Assembly (NCBI GenBank): GCA_963727285.1
Contig: CAVSFF010000009.1
Coordinates: forward strand, 248,001 to 312,000
Direction of reading: 5' to 3'
Length of the DNA stretch: 64,000 nt
DNA from: CAITWD01 sp963727285
GTDB taxonomy: Bacteria; Actinomycetota; Thermoleophilia; Miltoncostaeales; Miltoncostaeaceae
The notes below the pieces were generated by a model. That model did no database searches, was not told where the DNA came from, and saw only the letters and a list, made by a program, of their open reading frames with translations. Below, in pieces: positions 16,845-26,273 of this stretch. The position numbers were made by a program, and so were the translations under genes. The first letter of the stretch is position 1. Each line of letters starts with the position of its first letter.

Positions 16845-17839
16845 AGCCCCATCGCCGCCTTTGCCTCGTCGAGGACGGGCGCGGCGATGGCCTTGGCGCG
16901 TTCGGCCCCTTCGGCGAGGATCTGCTCGATGCGGTCCGGGTCCTCGAGCAGCGCGGAGCGGCGCTCACGGATCGGGCCGATGACGGCCTTGATCGTCTCG
17001 GCAAGCGCCCGCTTGTCCTGGACGCATCCCAGCTCGGCCGTGGTGCACCCGGCATAGATCGCCTCGAGGGCGGGCGGCGGCGTCCCGAACAGCTTGTGAT
17101 AGGCCCACACGTTGCAGACCTCGGGACGGCCGGGGTCGGCTTTGCGGACGCGCTGGGGATCGGTGACCATCGACCCGACGAGCCGGTCGATCTCCTCATC
17201 GGTCGACCCGAGTGTGATCGCATTGCCGTAGCTCTTGCTCATCTTGCGATTGTCGACGCCCATGACGAGCGGCACTTCGGCGAGCCGGGCCTGTGGCTCC
17301 GGGAAGACGTCGCCGTAGAAGTAGTTGAAGCGTCGGACGATCTCGCGCGCAAGCTCGAGGTGGGGCAGCTGGTCCTGCCCGACCGGAACCTCGGTCGCCT
17401 TGTACAGGATGATGTCGGCGGTCTGAAGCAGCGGGTAGCCGAGGAACCCGAACGTGTCGATGGAGTCGCCGAGCTCCTGGATCTGGCCCTTGTAGGTCGG
17501 CACGCGCTCGAGCCACGACAGTGGAGTGATCATCCCGAGCATCGCGGCAAGCTCGGCGTGCTCCGAGACGTCGGACTGCCGGAAGATGATGCTCCGGTCG
17601 GGGTCGATCCCGACCGCCAGCCAGTCGGCGACCATGAGTTGGCCGCTGCGCCGAATGCCGCGAACGTCTTCGTAGCCGGTCGTCAGCGCGTGCAGGTCGA
17701 CGACCGAGTAAATGCATTCGGCCTCGTCCTGAAGGCGCACCCAGTTGCCCAGGGCCCCGAAGAGGTGGCCGATGTGCAGTTCGCCGGTGGGCCGCATCCC
17801 GGAAAACACACGGGTATGGGCATGCGTAGAGGTCGACAC
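16841..17839 (-). CDS. trpS: Tryptophanyl-tRNA synthetase
   Basis: 332-aa class I aminoacyl-tRNA synthetase. The HIGH motif is at residues 22-25 (PTGELHIGH) and the KMSKS loop is VDNRKMSKSYGN near residue 200. GTG 17839 gives the usual N-terminus; the open frame upstream is an extension without homologous character. Length is normal for bacterial TrpRS. No T-box is visible in the 60 bp to the divergent CPBP gene. Confidence 0.95.
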   Translation of the reverse strand: MSTSTHAHTRVFSGMRPTGELHIGHLFGALGNWVRLQDEAECIYSVVDLHALTTGYEDVRGIRRSGQLMVADWLAVGIDPDRSIIFRQSDVSEHAELAAMLGMITPLSWLERVPTYKGQIQELGDSIDTFGFLGYPLLQTADIILYKATEVPVGQDQLPHLELAREIVRRFNYFYGDVFPEPQARLAEVPLVMGVDNRKMSKSYGNAITLGSTDEEIDRLVGSMVTDPQRVRKADPGRPEVCNVWAYHKLFGTPPPALEAIYAGCTTAELGCVQDKRALAETIKAVIGPIRERRSALLEDPDRIEQILAEGAERAKAIAAPVLDEAKAAMGL

Positions 17840-17902
17840 CCCTGCGATCGTACCGACGTGATCGGCCGACCGCAGACCTTGGGGGCCTATCATCGGGCTC
17901 CG

Positions 17903-18637
17903 ATGAGCACCCTCGACCCCACCCGCCGGGAGACGCCTGCGACGACCCCGGATGCGCCGGGGTTCTGGTGGCGTGTCCTGATGCCCTTCGTGGCGGTCAT
18001 CAGTGGCCTGATTGCCCTCGTGGTGGTCTTGATCGTGGCGCTCCTGGTCGTCTCGCACGACATGGCGGACGCGATCGCGACCGTCGTCGGCAGCGGTGTG
18101 ATCCTGGCGGTGGGGCTCATGCTCGTCCGCCAACTCCCGGCACACGAGCAACGGGCGATCTTCGCCCGCAAGGGCGGCCGGCGGGCCGTCGTGGCGGCCG
18201 GCGTCGCGGGTGGCCTGGGGTTTGTCGTCCTGACGGCGATCGTGATCTCGATCGGCACCGCGATCGATTCGGGGGTCCGGGACCGGACGAGCGACATCCC
18301 GTCGCCGTTCGGATCGAGCGCCGTCGCCGGGATGCTCGTCGTGATCGGCATCGTCGTCCTTGCACCGCTCGGCGAAGAGTTGCTGTTCCGGGGGCTGATG
18401 CTGCGCGGACTCGTTCGGCGCATGGCCTTTTGGCCCGCGGCGGCGTGCAGCGGCGTCGCCTTCGGCCTGTGCCACTCGGACGTGTGGGCGTACCTGTTCT
18501 GGCCACGCCTGATCGCGCTGGCACTGGTCGGCGTCGGGCTCGCCGAGATCAACCGCCGGCGCGGCTACTGGTCCGGCGTCATCGCCCATGCCACCATCAA
18601 CGGGCTGGCGACCGTCGCCCTGCTGACGATCGGCTGA
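17903..18637 (+). CDS. CPBP-family intramembrane metalloprotease
   Basis: 244-aa membrane protein with about six hydrophobic segments. The three CPBP/Abi motifs are present: GEELLFRG (EExxxR), FGLCHSD (FxxxH) and HATIN (HxxxN) in the C-terminal half, expected to bind a catalytic metal within the membrane. ATG 17903 is chosen because a cytosolic, Pro/Thr-rich N-terminus of about 25 residues precedes the first membrane segment. Substrate unknown. It is divergent from trpS. Confidence 0.88.
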   Translation: MSTLDPTRRETPATTPDAPGFWWRVLMPFVAVISGLIALVVVLIVALLVVSHDMADAIATVVGSGVILAVGLMLVRQLPAHEQRAIFARKGGRRAVVAAGVAGGLGFVVLTAIVISIGTAIDSGVRDRTSDIPSPFGSSAVAGMLVVIGIVVLAPLGEELLFRGLMLRGLVRRMAFWPAAACSGVAFGLCHSDVWAYLFWPRLIALALVGVGLAEINRRRGYWSGVIAHATINGLATVALLTIG

Positions 18638-18649
18638 TCCGCACCCGGC

Positions 18650-19546
18650 TCAGGTCTCGGCGAAGAACCGCTCAAGCCCGGCAAGCGTCTCCTCCGGCGC
18701 CTCCTCGGCGACGAAGTGCCCCGCATCGACGACCACCCCGCGCGCGTCGTCGGCGACCTCGTGCCAGGACGCCATGACGTCGAACATCCTGCCCATCCGC
18801 CCGTGGGCACCCCAGAGCGCGAGCAGCGGCTGAGCGACTCTCCGGCCGGCAGCGATGTCCGCGTCGTCGGCGGCAAGATCGGGACCGGCGGCGGCACGGT
18901 AGTCCGCACACGATGCGGCAATCGCCGACGGCGTGAACCTGCGCACGTATTCGTCGGCCGCGGCGGGGTCGATGCTCGCGACGTCGACGGACCAGCGGTC
19001 GAGCAGTTCCCGCACGAACCACTCGGGGTCCGCGCCGATCATCCGTTCCGGCAGCCCGCCCGGCTGCAGGAGAAAGAACCAGTGCCAGTAGACGGTCGCG
19101 AACTCGAGCTCGGTCCCGCGCAGGAGGGTCCGCGTCGGCAGGATGTCGAGCACCGCCACCCGGGCGACGGCGTCCGGGGCGTCGAGCGTGAGGCGATGCG
19201 CGACGCGGGCGCCCCGGTCGTGCCCGATCACGTCGAAGCGCGCGTATCCGAGCGCGTCCATCAGCGCGAGCTGATCCTTTGCCATCTCCCGCTTGGAGTG
19301 GGTGTCGCCGTCCGGCGACGGGATGGGGGATCCCGTCTGCCCGTACCCCCGCAAGTCCGGGGCGATCACCGTCCAACCGGACGACGCCAGTCGGGGCGCG
19401 ATCTTGTGCCACATCATGCGGGTCTGCGGATACCCGTGCAGCAACAGCAGCGGTGGGCCATCTCCGCCGACCCACGCCGCGACGGTGCCCGCGGCGGTCG
19501 GCACGTCGATGCGCACGTCGTCGAATCCGTCGAACATAGCCGCCAT
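18650..19546 (-). CDS. Fluoroacetate/haloacetate dehalogenase-like hydrolase
   Basis: 298-aa alpha/beta-hydrolase with an Asp nucleophile. All key residues known for fluoroacetate dehalogenase are visible at nearly identical spacing: Asp110-Arg111-Gly-Ala-Arg114, Asp134 (VLDILPT), His155-Trp156 (YWHWFF), Tyr216 (DYRA) and His277 (AGHFVAEEAPE). In the family, Arg111/Arg114 hold the carboxylate and His/Trp/Tyr the fluoride. Defluorination is a strong but untested prediction; an epoxide-hydrolase-like role is the alternative. Confidence 0.85.
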   Translation of the reverse strand: MAAMFDGFDDVRIDVPTAAGTVAAWVGGDGPPLLLLHGYPQTRMMWHKIAPRLASSGWTVIAPDLRGYGQTGSPIPSPDGDTHSKREMAKDQLALMDALGYARFDVIGHDRGARVAHRLTLDAPDAVARVAVLDILPTRTLLRGTELEFATVYWHWFFLLQPGGLPERMIGADPEWFVRELLDRWSVDVASIDPAAADEYVRRFTPSAIAASCADYRAAAGPDLAADDADIAAGRRVAQPLLALWGAHGRMGRMFDVMASWHEVADDARGVVVDAGHFVAEEAPEETLAGLERFFAET

Positions 19547-19605
19547 CAGGCCTCCCCCGCGTCGTCGATATCGCCCACGCGCAGCCTAGCGGCGCCCCCG
19601 CCCGA

Positions 19606-20241
19606 TCAGGAAGTGGCGGGACCTCCGGCCGAGTCGCCCCGGCTGCGGACGTTGCGGATCACCAGCCAGGCGATCGCGATAACGGCGGCAGCCACGATCG
19701 CGTAGTCGACAACGTGCAGGTGGTGTTCGAACGACTTCCAATTGGCCCCGACGGCCTTACCGATCAACGTCAGCATGATGACCCACGGGATACAGCCGAT
19801 AACGGTGAACGTGACGAATCGCCCGAGTGGCATCCGGGCGATACCTGCCGGCAGCGAGATGAACGTCCGAAGAATCGGCAGACATCTGCAGACAAGTACC
19901 GTCCAGTCGCCACGGACAGCGAACCACCGCTCGGCGGCCTCGAGGCGCTTTGGCGTGACGTGCAGCCACCGGATCTCGAGCACCCATTCGCGACCCTTGT
20001 AATACCCGACCCAGTAGGCGATCAGGGAGCCGACGAGATTGCCTGCGACGCCGGCGATCACGACGGGCCAAAACGACTGCTGGCCGGCGCTGACAAGAAA
20101 TCCGCCGTACAGCATGATCGCTTCACTCGGAATCGGTATGCAGGCGCTCTCGAGGACCATCAGTACGAAGATTGCGATCAGCCCATAGGTTCCGATCACG
20201 TTCACACAGAAGTCGACGAACGGCGCAGTGAGGTCAGGCAT
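19606..20241 (-). CDS. DedA-family membrane protein
   Basis: 211-aa integral membrane protein of the DedA/VTT family, linked to lipid-carrier recycling and membrane homeostasis. The signature ESACIPIPSEAIMLYGGFL follows the first membrane segment, and RCLPILRTFISLPAGIARM with MPLGRF is the conserved C-terminal half motif. About five hydrophobic segments are present. A 59-bp gap separates it from the dehalogenase gene; no operon can be claimed. Confidence 0.9.
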   Translation of the reverse strand: MPDLTAPFVDFCVNVIGTYGLIAIFVLMVLESACIPIPSEAIMLYGGFLVSAGQQSFWPVVIAGVAGNLVGSLIAYWVGYYKGREWVLEIRWLHVTPKRLEAAERWFAVRGDWTVLVCRCLPILRTFISLPAGIARMPLGRFVTFTVIGCIPWVIMLTLIGKAVGANWKSFEHHLHVVDYAIVAAAVIAIAWLVIRNVRSRGDSAGGPATS

Positions 20242-20312
20242 CGGCGCGGAACACTACCTGCCCGCCCGGACCGGACCGCGTGCGGCGGGTCCGGGACCGG
20301 CATTCGGGGCAA

Positions 20313-21830
20313 TCACAGCGGCTGCCGCAGAATCGGGCTCCTGGCCGCGGTCGCCTCGTCGAGGCGCCGCACCGGGGTCGTGTACGGGGCGTTGCGGGCA
20401 ATCTCGGGCGATGCGCCGGCCTCCGCGAGAATCTCGGCGATGATCGCCGCAAACGCCTCGAGGGTTTCGCGGGTCTCGGTCTCGGTCGGCTCGATCAGCA
20501 CACACTCGTCGATCAGTTGCGGGAAGTACACCGTCGGAGGGTGCACGCCGAAGTCGAGCATGCGCTTGGCGAGGTCGAGCGTGCGGATCCCGAGCTCGCG
20601 CTTCATCGGGCCGCCCGACACGACAAACTCATGCATGCAGTGCCGGTCAAATGGAGTCGACAGGTACTCACCGATGCCGGGCGCCCGCAGCAGCGCCCGC
20701 AGGTAGTTGGCATTGAGCACCGCGATCTCCGACGCGCGGCGCAGCCCCTCACCGCCGAGCGAGCAGATGTAGGCGTAGGACCGCACGAACACGCCGTAGT
20801 TGCCATGGAACCCCCGGAGGCGCCCGATGCTCTTGGGCCGATCGACATCCAGCGTGTACCGGGCGCCGTCGTCCGTCTCGGTGCGTCCGACCACCGGGAC
20901 CGGCAAGTACGGGGCGATCCGCTCGGACACGGCGATCGGCCCCGCTCCCGGCCCGCCGCCGCCGTGCGGCTGCGTGAAGGACTTGTGGAGATTGAAGTGC
21001 ACGATGTCGAAACCCATGTCGCCGGGCCGCGAGATACCCATGATGGCGTTGAGGTTCGCCCCGTCGTAGTAGAGCGTCGCGCCGACCTCGTGGACGATCC
21101 GGGCGATCTCGGTGATGTTGGGGTCAAACAGGCCAAGCGTGTTCGGGTTGGTCAGCATCAGGCAGGCCACCCGGTCGGTCGCCTTGGCGCGGAGGTCCTC
21201 GAGGTCCACGCCGCCGTCCGCGTTGGTCCCGACGTTGACCACCCGGTACCCGGCCATCGTGACCGTCGCCGGGTTCGTGCCGTGGGCGGTATCCGGCGTG
21301 AGGACGATCTCCCGGGGATCGCCCCGGTCCTCGTGGTAGGCGCGCGTCAGCAACACACCGGCCAGCTCGCCGTGGGACCCCGCGCTCGGCTGGAGCGAGA
21401 CGTGGGGCAGTCCGGCCACCTCGGCCAGACCCCGCTGCAGGTTCCACATCAGCTCGAGCGCGCCCTGGGCGCGCTCCGGGCGCTGAAGCGGGTGCAGGCG
21501 TGCGTGCCCGGGCAGGGCCGCGGCCCGTTCGTGCAGCTTGGGATTGTGCTTCATCGTGCACGATCCAAGCGGATAGAACCCCGAGTCCAGGTCGAAGTTG
21601 CGCTTGCTCAGACGGACGTAGTGCCGGACGATCTCCGGCTCCGAGACCTCGGGCAACCGCGGGATCTGGGCGCGGCGGAACCTGGCCGGCAGCAGTTCGT
21701 CAAGCGGTCGGGCGGGCACGTCAAGCTCGGGCAGGTGACTGGCACGGCGACCCGGCGCACCTCGCTCGAAGATCGTCGCGACGACCTCCCGCTGCTGCGC
21801 GGTCTGGGTAAAGTCGGTCGAGGTCGTCAT
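20313..21830 (-). CDS. gcvPB: Glycine dehydrogenase (decarboxylating) subunit 2
   Basis: 505-aa PLP-bearing half of the split P-protein of the glycine cleavage system. The PLP lysine lies in HFNLHKSFTQPHGGGGPG; GFYPLGSCTMKHNP and SLQPSAGSHGE are further family motifs. The ATG overlaps the gcvPA stop as ATGA. The split form is typical of Firmicutes, Thermoleophilia and others, unlike the single-chain GcvP of most actinomycetes. Confidence 0.95.
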   Translation of the reverse strand: MTTSTDFTQTAQQREVVATIFERGAPGRRASHLPELDVPARPLDELLPARFRRAQIPRLPEVSEPEIVRHYVRLSKRNFDLDSGFYPLGSCTMKHNPKLHERAAALPGHARLHPLQRPERAQGALELMWNLQRGLAEVAGLPHVSLQPSAGSHGELAGVLLTRAYHEDRGDPREIVLTPDTAHGTNPATVTMAGYRVVNVGTNADGGVDLEDLRAKATDRVACLMLTNPNTLGLFDPNITEIARIVHEVGATLYYDGANLNAIMGISRPGDMGFDIVHFNLHKSFTQPHGGGGPGAGPIAVSERIAPYLPVPVVGRTETDDGARYTLDVDRPKSIGRLRGFHGNYGVFVRSYAYICSLGGEGLRRASEIAVLNANYLRALLRAPGIGEYLSTPFDRHCMHEFVVSGGPMKRELGIRTLDLAKRMLDFGVHPPTVYFPQLIDECVLIEPTETETRETLEAFAAIIAEILAEAGASPEIARNAPYTTPVRRLDEATAARSPILRQPL

Positions 21831-23212
21831 CGCGCCGCCTCCGATCCGGCGAGCGGTGATGGCTGCTCGGCGAGCACCTCGCCGAGCGTCGCAACCAGAG
21901 TGTCGATGTCCGCGCGTGAGCGCTGCTCCGTGATGGCGACCAGCAGCCCCCCGGCGTATTCGGGGTAGTCGTGCTCGAGCGCGTAGCCCGGATTCACGCC
22001 ACGGTCCTGGCACCGGGCGATCACGTCATCGACCGGTGCGTCGACCCGGATCGCAAACTCCCGAACGACCGGCTGATCGTGGAGCAGCGCCACCCCGTCG
22101 ATCGCCGCCAGCCGGCGGCGCGCATAGTCGGTGCGCTGCAGCATGAGCTCGCCGAGCTCCGGCAGCCCCTGGCGCCCCAGCCAGGCAAGGTAGATGACGC
22201 CGGCCAGGGCGTTCAGCGCCTGCGCGGTGCAGATGTTGGAGGTCGCCTTCTCGCGGCGGATGTGCTGCTCGCGCGTCTGGAGGGTCAGCACGAACCCGCG
22301 TCGGCCGTCGGCATCGGTGGTCTGGCCCGCGATCCGGCCCGGCATCCGACGAATGTGAGCGTCCGAGGCGGCCAGGAATCCGAACGACGGACCGCCGAAG
22401 TCCAACCGGTTGCCGAGGGTTTGTCCTTCGCCGACCACGATGTCGCAGCCCTGATGCCCCGGGGCTTCCAGTATCCCCAGTGTGAGGGGGTCGACGCTGC
22501 AGACCGCGACGGCGCCCGCATCGTGGGCGACGGCGGTCAGGGCCGCCACGTCCTCGACCGCACCCAGGAAGTTGGGCTGCTGGATGATGACCGCGCAGGT
22601 GTCGGGACCGACTGCCGCCGCGAGCTCCGCGGGGTCCGTCACGCCGTCGACGAGGTCGACTTCCACGACGCGCCCGCCCCAGCCGTGCGCGACCGTCGCG
22701 AGGGTCTGGCGGGCGTGTGGGTGCACGCCGCGCGACACGACGAACTCCGGCCGGTCGTTGGCCAGCTTGCCCATATACGCCGCCGAGGCGACCGCGGACG
22801 GTCCCTCGTACAGCGACGCGTTGGATACCGGCAGCCCCGTGAGCTCGCAGATCGACGTCTGGTATTCGAACATCGCCTGGAGACCCCCTTGGGAGATCTC
22901 CGGCTGGTACGGCGTGTACGGCGTCAGGAACTCCGACCGCAGAATGATCGACTCGATCAGGGCGGGCGCGTAGTGGTCATACATCCCGGCGCCGAGAAAG
23001 GTGATCTCGTCGTCGGCCGAGGTGTTGCGGCCGGCCAGCTCGCGCAGGTGGGCGAAGACCTCCTGCTCCGGACGTCCGGACGGCAGATCGAGCGGTTCGG
23101 TGCGTCGGACGTCGTCGGGGATCGCACCGAGCAGGTCCTCGATCGACGTGACCCCGATCGCCGCCAGCATCGTGGCAAGGTCGTCCGGAGTCAGTGACGT
23201 GTAGTCACTCAC
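21827..23212 (-). CDS. gcvPA: Glycine dehydrogenase (decarboxylating) subunit 1
   Basis: 461-aa partner half of the P-protein. It begins with YTSLTPDDLATMLAAIGV and contains FLGAGMYDHYAPA, TPYTPYQPEISQGGLQ and EKATSNICTAQALNAL, all typical. The start is GTG 23212, with a 40-bp gap after gcvH. With gcvT, gcvH and gcvPB it cleaves glycine to CO2, ammonia and methylene-tetrahydrofolate. Confidence 0.95.
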   Translation of the reverse strand: MSDYTSLTPDDLATMLAAIGVTSIEDLLGAIPDDVRRTEPLDLPSGRPEQEVFAHLRELAGRNTSADDEITFLGAGMYDHYAPALIESIILRSEFLTPYTPYQPEISQGGLQAMFEYQTSICELTGLPVSNASLYEGPSAVASAAYMGKLANDRPEFVVSRGVHPHARQTLATVAHGWGGRVVEVDLVDGVTDPAELAAAVGPDTCAVIIQQPNFLGAVEDVAALTAVAHDAGAVAVCSVDPLTLGILEAPGHQGCDIVVGEGQTLGNRLDFGGPSFGFLAASDAHIRRMPGRIAGQTTDADGRRGFVLTLQTREQHIRREKATSNICTAQALNALAGVIYLAWLGRQGLPELGELMLQRTDYARRRLAAIDGVALLHDQPVVREFAIRVDAPVDDVIARCQDRGVNPGYALEHDYPEYAGGLLVAITEQRSRADIDTLVATLGEVLAEQPSPLAGSEAAR

Positions 23213-23252
23213 GTGTCGCCTCGGTTCGGTCGTCGCTCACGTCGTTCCCGGC

Positions 23253-23654
23253 TCATGCGTGATCAAGCCCCGCGAGGTAGGCCGTATATGCCGGCTGATC
23301 CATCAGGTCATCCAGACCCGCCGGATTGGTGAGCCGCACCCGGACGAGCCAGCCGGCACCGTACGGGTCCGAATTGACGAGTTCGGGTGAGGACACGACC
23401 TCGTCGTTGACGGCGATGACCTCGCCGTCGGCGGGCGCGTAGATGTCGGAGACCGCCTTCACCGATTCGAGCTCTCCGTAGGTCCCGTCCGCGGTCACCT
23501 GCGCACCGACGGCCGGCGGTTCGAAGAACACCACCTCACCAAGCGCATCCTGGGCGAACCACGTGATGCCGAACACGGCCTCGTCGCCCTCGACGCGCAC
23601 CCAGTCATGCTCACGGTGATACCGCAGTTCGGCGGGGTAGTGCTCGTCGGCCAT
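23253..23654 (-). CDS. gcvH: Glycine cleavage system H protein
   Basis: 133-aa lipoyl carrier protein. The lipoylation site is the Lys in ELESVKAVSDIYAP. ATG 23654 is preceded by AAAGGAA at a good spacing, which settles the start against a longer open frame. It shuttles the aminomethyl group between the P and T proteins. The gap after gcvT is 10 bp. Confidence 0.95.
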   Translation of the reverse strand: MADEHYPAELRYHREHDWVRVEGDEAVFGITWFAQDALGEVVFFEPPAVGAQVTADGTYGELESVKAVSDIYAPADGEVIAVNDEVVSSPELVNSDPYGAGWLVRVRLTNPAGLDDLMDQPAYTAYLAGLDHA

Positions 23655-23664
23655 GAGGTTCCTT

Positions 23665-24771
23665 TCAGTCGTTCCGCGGGGACCGCGCAACGAGCGGTCG
23701 CCGCACGATGTGTGCCTGCCGCGGCCGGCCACGGACATCGACCACGATCCCGGTGTCCGGTGTGGCCGATCCGGCGGCGACGTACGCCATCCCGATACCG
23801 CACTCCAGCAGTGGCGACAGCGTACCGCTGGTCACCGTGCCGACGACGTGGCCGCCGACGAGTACGTCCTGGCCGGGACGCGGGATCCCGGGTTCGTCGA
23901 ACACGAAACCGACCAGGCGTTCGGCCGGACCGTCCTCGAGGTCCCGCCGTACGGCATCCGCGCCCGCAAAGCCGAGCCCCTCGACATCGCATGCCCAGCG
24001 CAGACCCGCCGGAATCGGGCCGCGGGCCCGGGTGAGCTCGTTGCCGTAGAGCGGATATCCCATCTCGGTCCGCAGCGTGTCCCGCGCGACCAGTCCGGCG
24101 GGCGTCACGGGTGTCGATCCGTGCAGAAGCGCGTCCCACACCCGCGGAGCAAGATCCCACGGACACATGATCTCGACGCCGGGTTCGCCCGTATAGCCGG
24201 TCCTCGCGACGAACGCCGGGACGGTGGCAACCATATCCTCGGTGATCTCGAAGTACTCGAGGCAGAGCGGGGCCGGGGATCCGACCAGCGGCGCCAGGGC
24301 CTTCTCCCAGTCCGGACCCTGGACGGCGATCATCGCGATCTCATCCGAGCGATCGGCCACGGTCACGTCGCGACCGGTCGCCAGGGCGGAGATCCGGTCC
24401 CAGCAGGCGGCCCGGTTGGCGGCGTTGACCACCAACAGAAAGCGGTCAATGAGCGCGTAGACGATGAGGTCGTCGATGACGCCGCCCTCGTCGTCGAGCA
24501 TGAGGGTGTACTGCGCCTGGCCGGGCCCGACGGCCGCCAGACGATTCGTCAGGGCGCCGATGAGCAGCGCGCGGGCCTCCGGTCCGGAGACCTCCAGCTG
24601 CCCCATGTGGGAGACGTCGAACATCCCGACCCCGCCGCGCACGGCAAGGTGCTCCCCCTTGGGCGAGCCGTAGTCGAGCGGCATCTGCCAACCGGCGAAG
24701 TCGCCGAGCTTGGCGCCGGCAGCGAGATGCCGATCGTGCAGGGACGTTGTCCGAGGGGAAATGGCCGACAT
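23665..24771 (-). CDS. gcvT: Aminomethyltransferase (glycine cleavage T protein)
   Basis: 368-aa tetrahydrofolate-dependent enzyme. The N-terminus LHDRHLAAGAKLGDFAGW, the segment GMFDVSHMGQ and ARTGYTGEPGVEI are family hallmarks; the C-terminal domain has GFVFDEPGIPRPGQ. It leads the order gcvT-gcvH-gcvPA-gcvPB. The 126 bp upstream hold the ftsZ terminator hairpin and no recognisable glycine riboswitch. Confidence 0.95.
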   Translation of the reverse strand: MSAISPRTTSLHDRHLAAGAKLGDFAGWQMPLDYGSPKGEHLAVRGGVGMFDVSHMGQLEVSGPEARALLIGALTNRLAAVGPGQAQYTLMLDDEGGVIDDLIVYALIDRFLLVVNAANRAACWDRISALATGRDVTVADRSDEIAMIAVQGPDWEKALAPLVGSPAPLCLEYFEITEDMVATVPAFVARTGYTGEPGVEIMCPWDLAPRVWDALLHGSTPVTPAGLVARDTLRTEMGYPLYGNELTRARGPIPAGLRWACDVEGLGFAGADAVRRDLEDGPAERLVGFVFDEPGIPRPGQDVLVGGHVVGTVTSGTLSPLLECGIGMAYVAAGSATPDTGIVVDVRGRPRQAHIVRRPLVARSPRND

Positions 24772-24850
24772 CGACGTCCCCGACGGTACCAGGGCGTCCG
24801 GACCCCGTGGCAGCGAACCGGTGCGCGGCCGCGGAATTTGCGGGCACGGG

Positions 24851-24886
24851 TCCGCGGCCCGTCGAACCGAATCGACGGGCCGCGGA
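24851..24886 (-). terminator. Hairpin terminator after ftsZ
   Basis: A perfect 15-bp stem (24851-24865 with 24872-24886) has a 6-nt loop and begins 12 nt after the ftsZ stop. There is no T-tract, so termination may need Rho or NusG-type help. It separates the cell-division operon from gcvT. Confidence 0.7.
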
Positions 24887-24897
24887 TCGGCCGCGAA

Positions 24898-26019
24898 CTA
24901 CTTCAGGAAATCCGGGATCTGGAGATCGTCGTCGTCGATCTCGAGGTCCGACCTCTCGCCCGGATCGAGGACGGCCTTGCGCCCGACGTCGGCCGTCGGC
25001 CGGGACGGGGCCGTGGTGGCCGCCGCACCCGGGCGTGTCCGGATGACGCTCGTCGTGCCGGCCGCGGCCGGCTCGGCGGCGGCCTCAAATCCGGTCGCGA
25101 TGACCGTGACCCGGAGGGTGTCGCCGGCCTCGTCGTCGATGACCGCGCCGAAGATCACGTTGCAGTCCTCGTCGGCGGCGCCGCGAATGATGCTCGCCGC
25201 CTCGTCGATCTCGAACAGGCCGAGATCCGGGCCGCCGGTGATGTTCAGCAGGACTCCGGTCGCTCCCGACATGCTGGTCTCGAGCAGGGGGCTCGAGATC
25301 GCCGCGCGTGCGGCCTCGGTGGCGCGGTTCTCGCCCGACGCCGCGCCGATCCCCATCAGGGACGCACCGGCGTTCTCCATGATCGTGCGCACGTCGGCGA
25401 AATCCAGGTTGATCAGCCCCGGGACCGTGATGAGGTCGGTGATGCCCTGGACACCCTGCCGGAGCACGTCATCGGCCATCCGGAACGCCTCGATGATCGA
25501 CGTCCGGCGTTCGACGACCTGAAGCAGCCGCTCGTTCGGGATCACGATCAGTGCGTCGACGTGCTTCTTGAGGGCATCGATGCCCTCCTCGGCCCGCAGC
25601 TGGCGCTGCTTGCCTTCGAAGCTGAACGGACGGGTCACGACACCGACCGTCAGGGCGCCCTGTTCACGGGCGATCTGCGCGAGCACCGGCGCGGCGCCGG
25701 TCCCGGTGCCACCACCTTCGCCGGCGGTCACGAACACCATGTCCGCACCGCGGACGGCTTCCTTGATGTCCTCGCGGGTCTCCTCGGCAGCCTCACGTCC
25801 GACGCGAGGATCTGCTCCGGCACCGAGGCCCTTGGTCAGGCTTCCGCCGATATGCAGCTTCACATCCGCGTCGCACATCCCGAGCGCCTGCGCGTCGGTG
25901 TTGATGGCGATGAACTCCACGCCGCGCACGCCGGCGTCGACCATCCGGTTGACGGCGTTGGTGCCGCCGCCCCCGACCCCGCAGACCTTGATCACCGCGA
26001 GGTAGTTGTTTGCTTCCAC
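24898..26019 (-). CDS. ftsZ: Cell-division GTPase FtsZ
   Basis: 373-aa tubulin homologue forming the Z-ring. The GTP-binding GGGTGTGAAPV, the N-terminal GVGGGGTNAVNRM and FINTDAQAL-like segment, and the C-terminal peptide DLQIPDFLK for partner binding are all present. GTG 26019 is preceded by GAGGAGGA with 8-nt spacing, preferred to the ATG 45 bp upstream, which lacks a ribosome site. No ftsA is present, as in actinobacteria. Confidence 0.96.
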   Translation of the reverse strand: MEANNYLAVIKVCGVGGGGTNAVNRMVDAGVRGVEFIAINTDAQALGMCDADVKLHIGGSLTKGLGAGADPRVGREAAEETREDIKEAVRGADMVFVTAGEGGGTGTGAAPVLAQIAREQGALTVGVVTRPFSFEGKQRQLRAEEGIDALKKHVDALIVIPNERLLQVVERRTSIIEAFRMADDVLRQGVQGITDLITVPGLINLDFADVRTIMENAGASLMGIGAASGENRATEAARAAISSPLLETSMSGATGVLLNITGGPDLGLFEIDEAASIIRGAADEDCNVIFGAVIDDEAGDTLRVTVIATGFEAAAEPAAAGTTSVIRTRPGAAATTAPSRPTADVGRKAVLDPGERSDLEIDDDDLQIPDFLK

Positions 26020-26189
26020 GTCGTCCGTCCTCCTCGGCCGGGCCTGGCGACCCATGCTGGCCATATCTCTACTCGGACTTGAAGGTTGCCGCCGAGCCCG
26101 CCGACTACAGCCTCAACGTCTACTCGAGGGATTGTCTCGACGAGACGAGCCCACGAAAAGGCTGTTTTGACGCTGTTGCGCCGACTCGG

Positions 26190-26218
26190 ACGCTAGGCAG
26201 GCGCACCCCACATGTCAA
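26190..26218 (-). promoter_or_regulatory. Promoter upstream of ftsZ
   Basis: On the minus strand a perfect -35 TTGACA analogue reads TTGACA (complement of 26213-26218), with a 17-bp spacer and a -10 TAGCGT (complement of 26190-26195). It lies in the 254-bp ftsQ-ftsZ gap, about 170 bp before the ftsZ start, leaving a long 5' leader. ftsZ can thus be expressed apart from the upstream mur genes. Confidence 0.65.
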
Positions 26219-26273
26219 GAGGCGAGACCCGGCATGCGGGCGGGAAATACACGCCTCGACGCCAATATAACCC

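Noticed and set aside
24772..24897. Glycine riboswitch before gcvT
   Set aside because: Only 126 bp separate gcvT from ftsZ, much of it the terminator hairpin; no tandem aptamer-like structure can be recognised.
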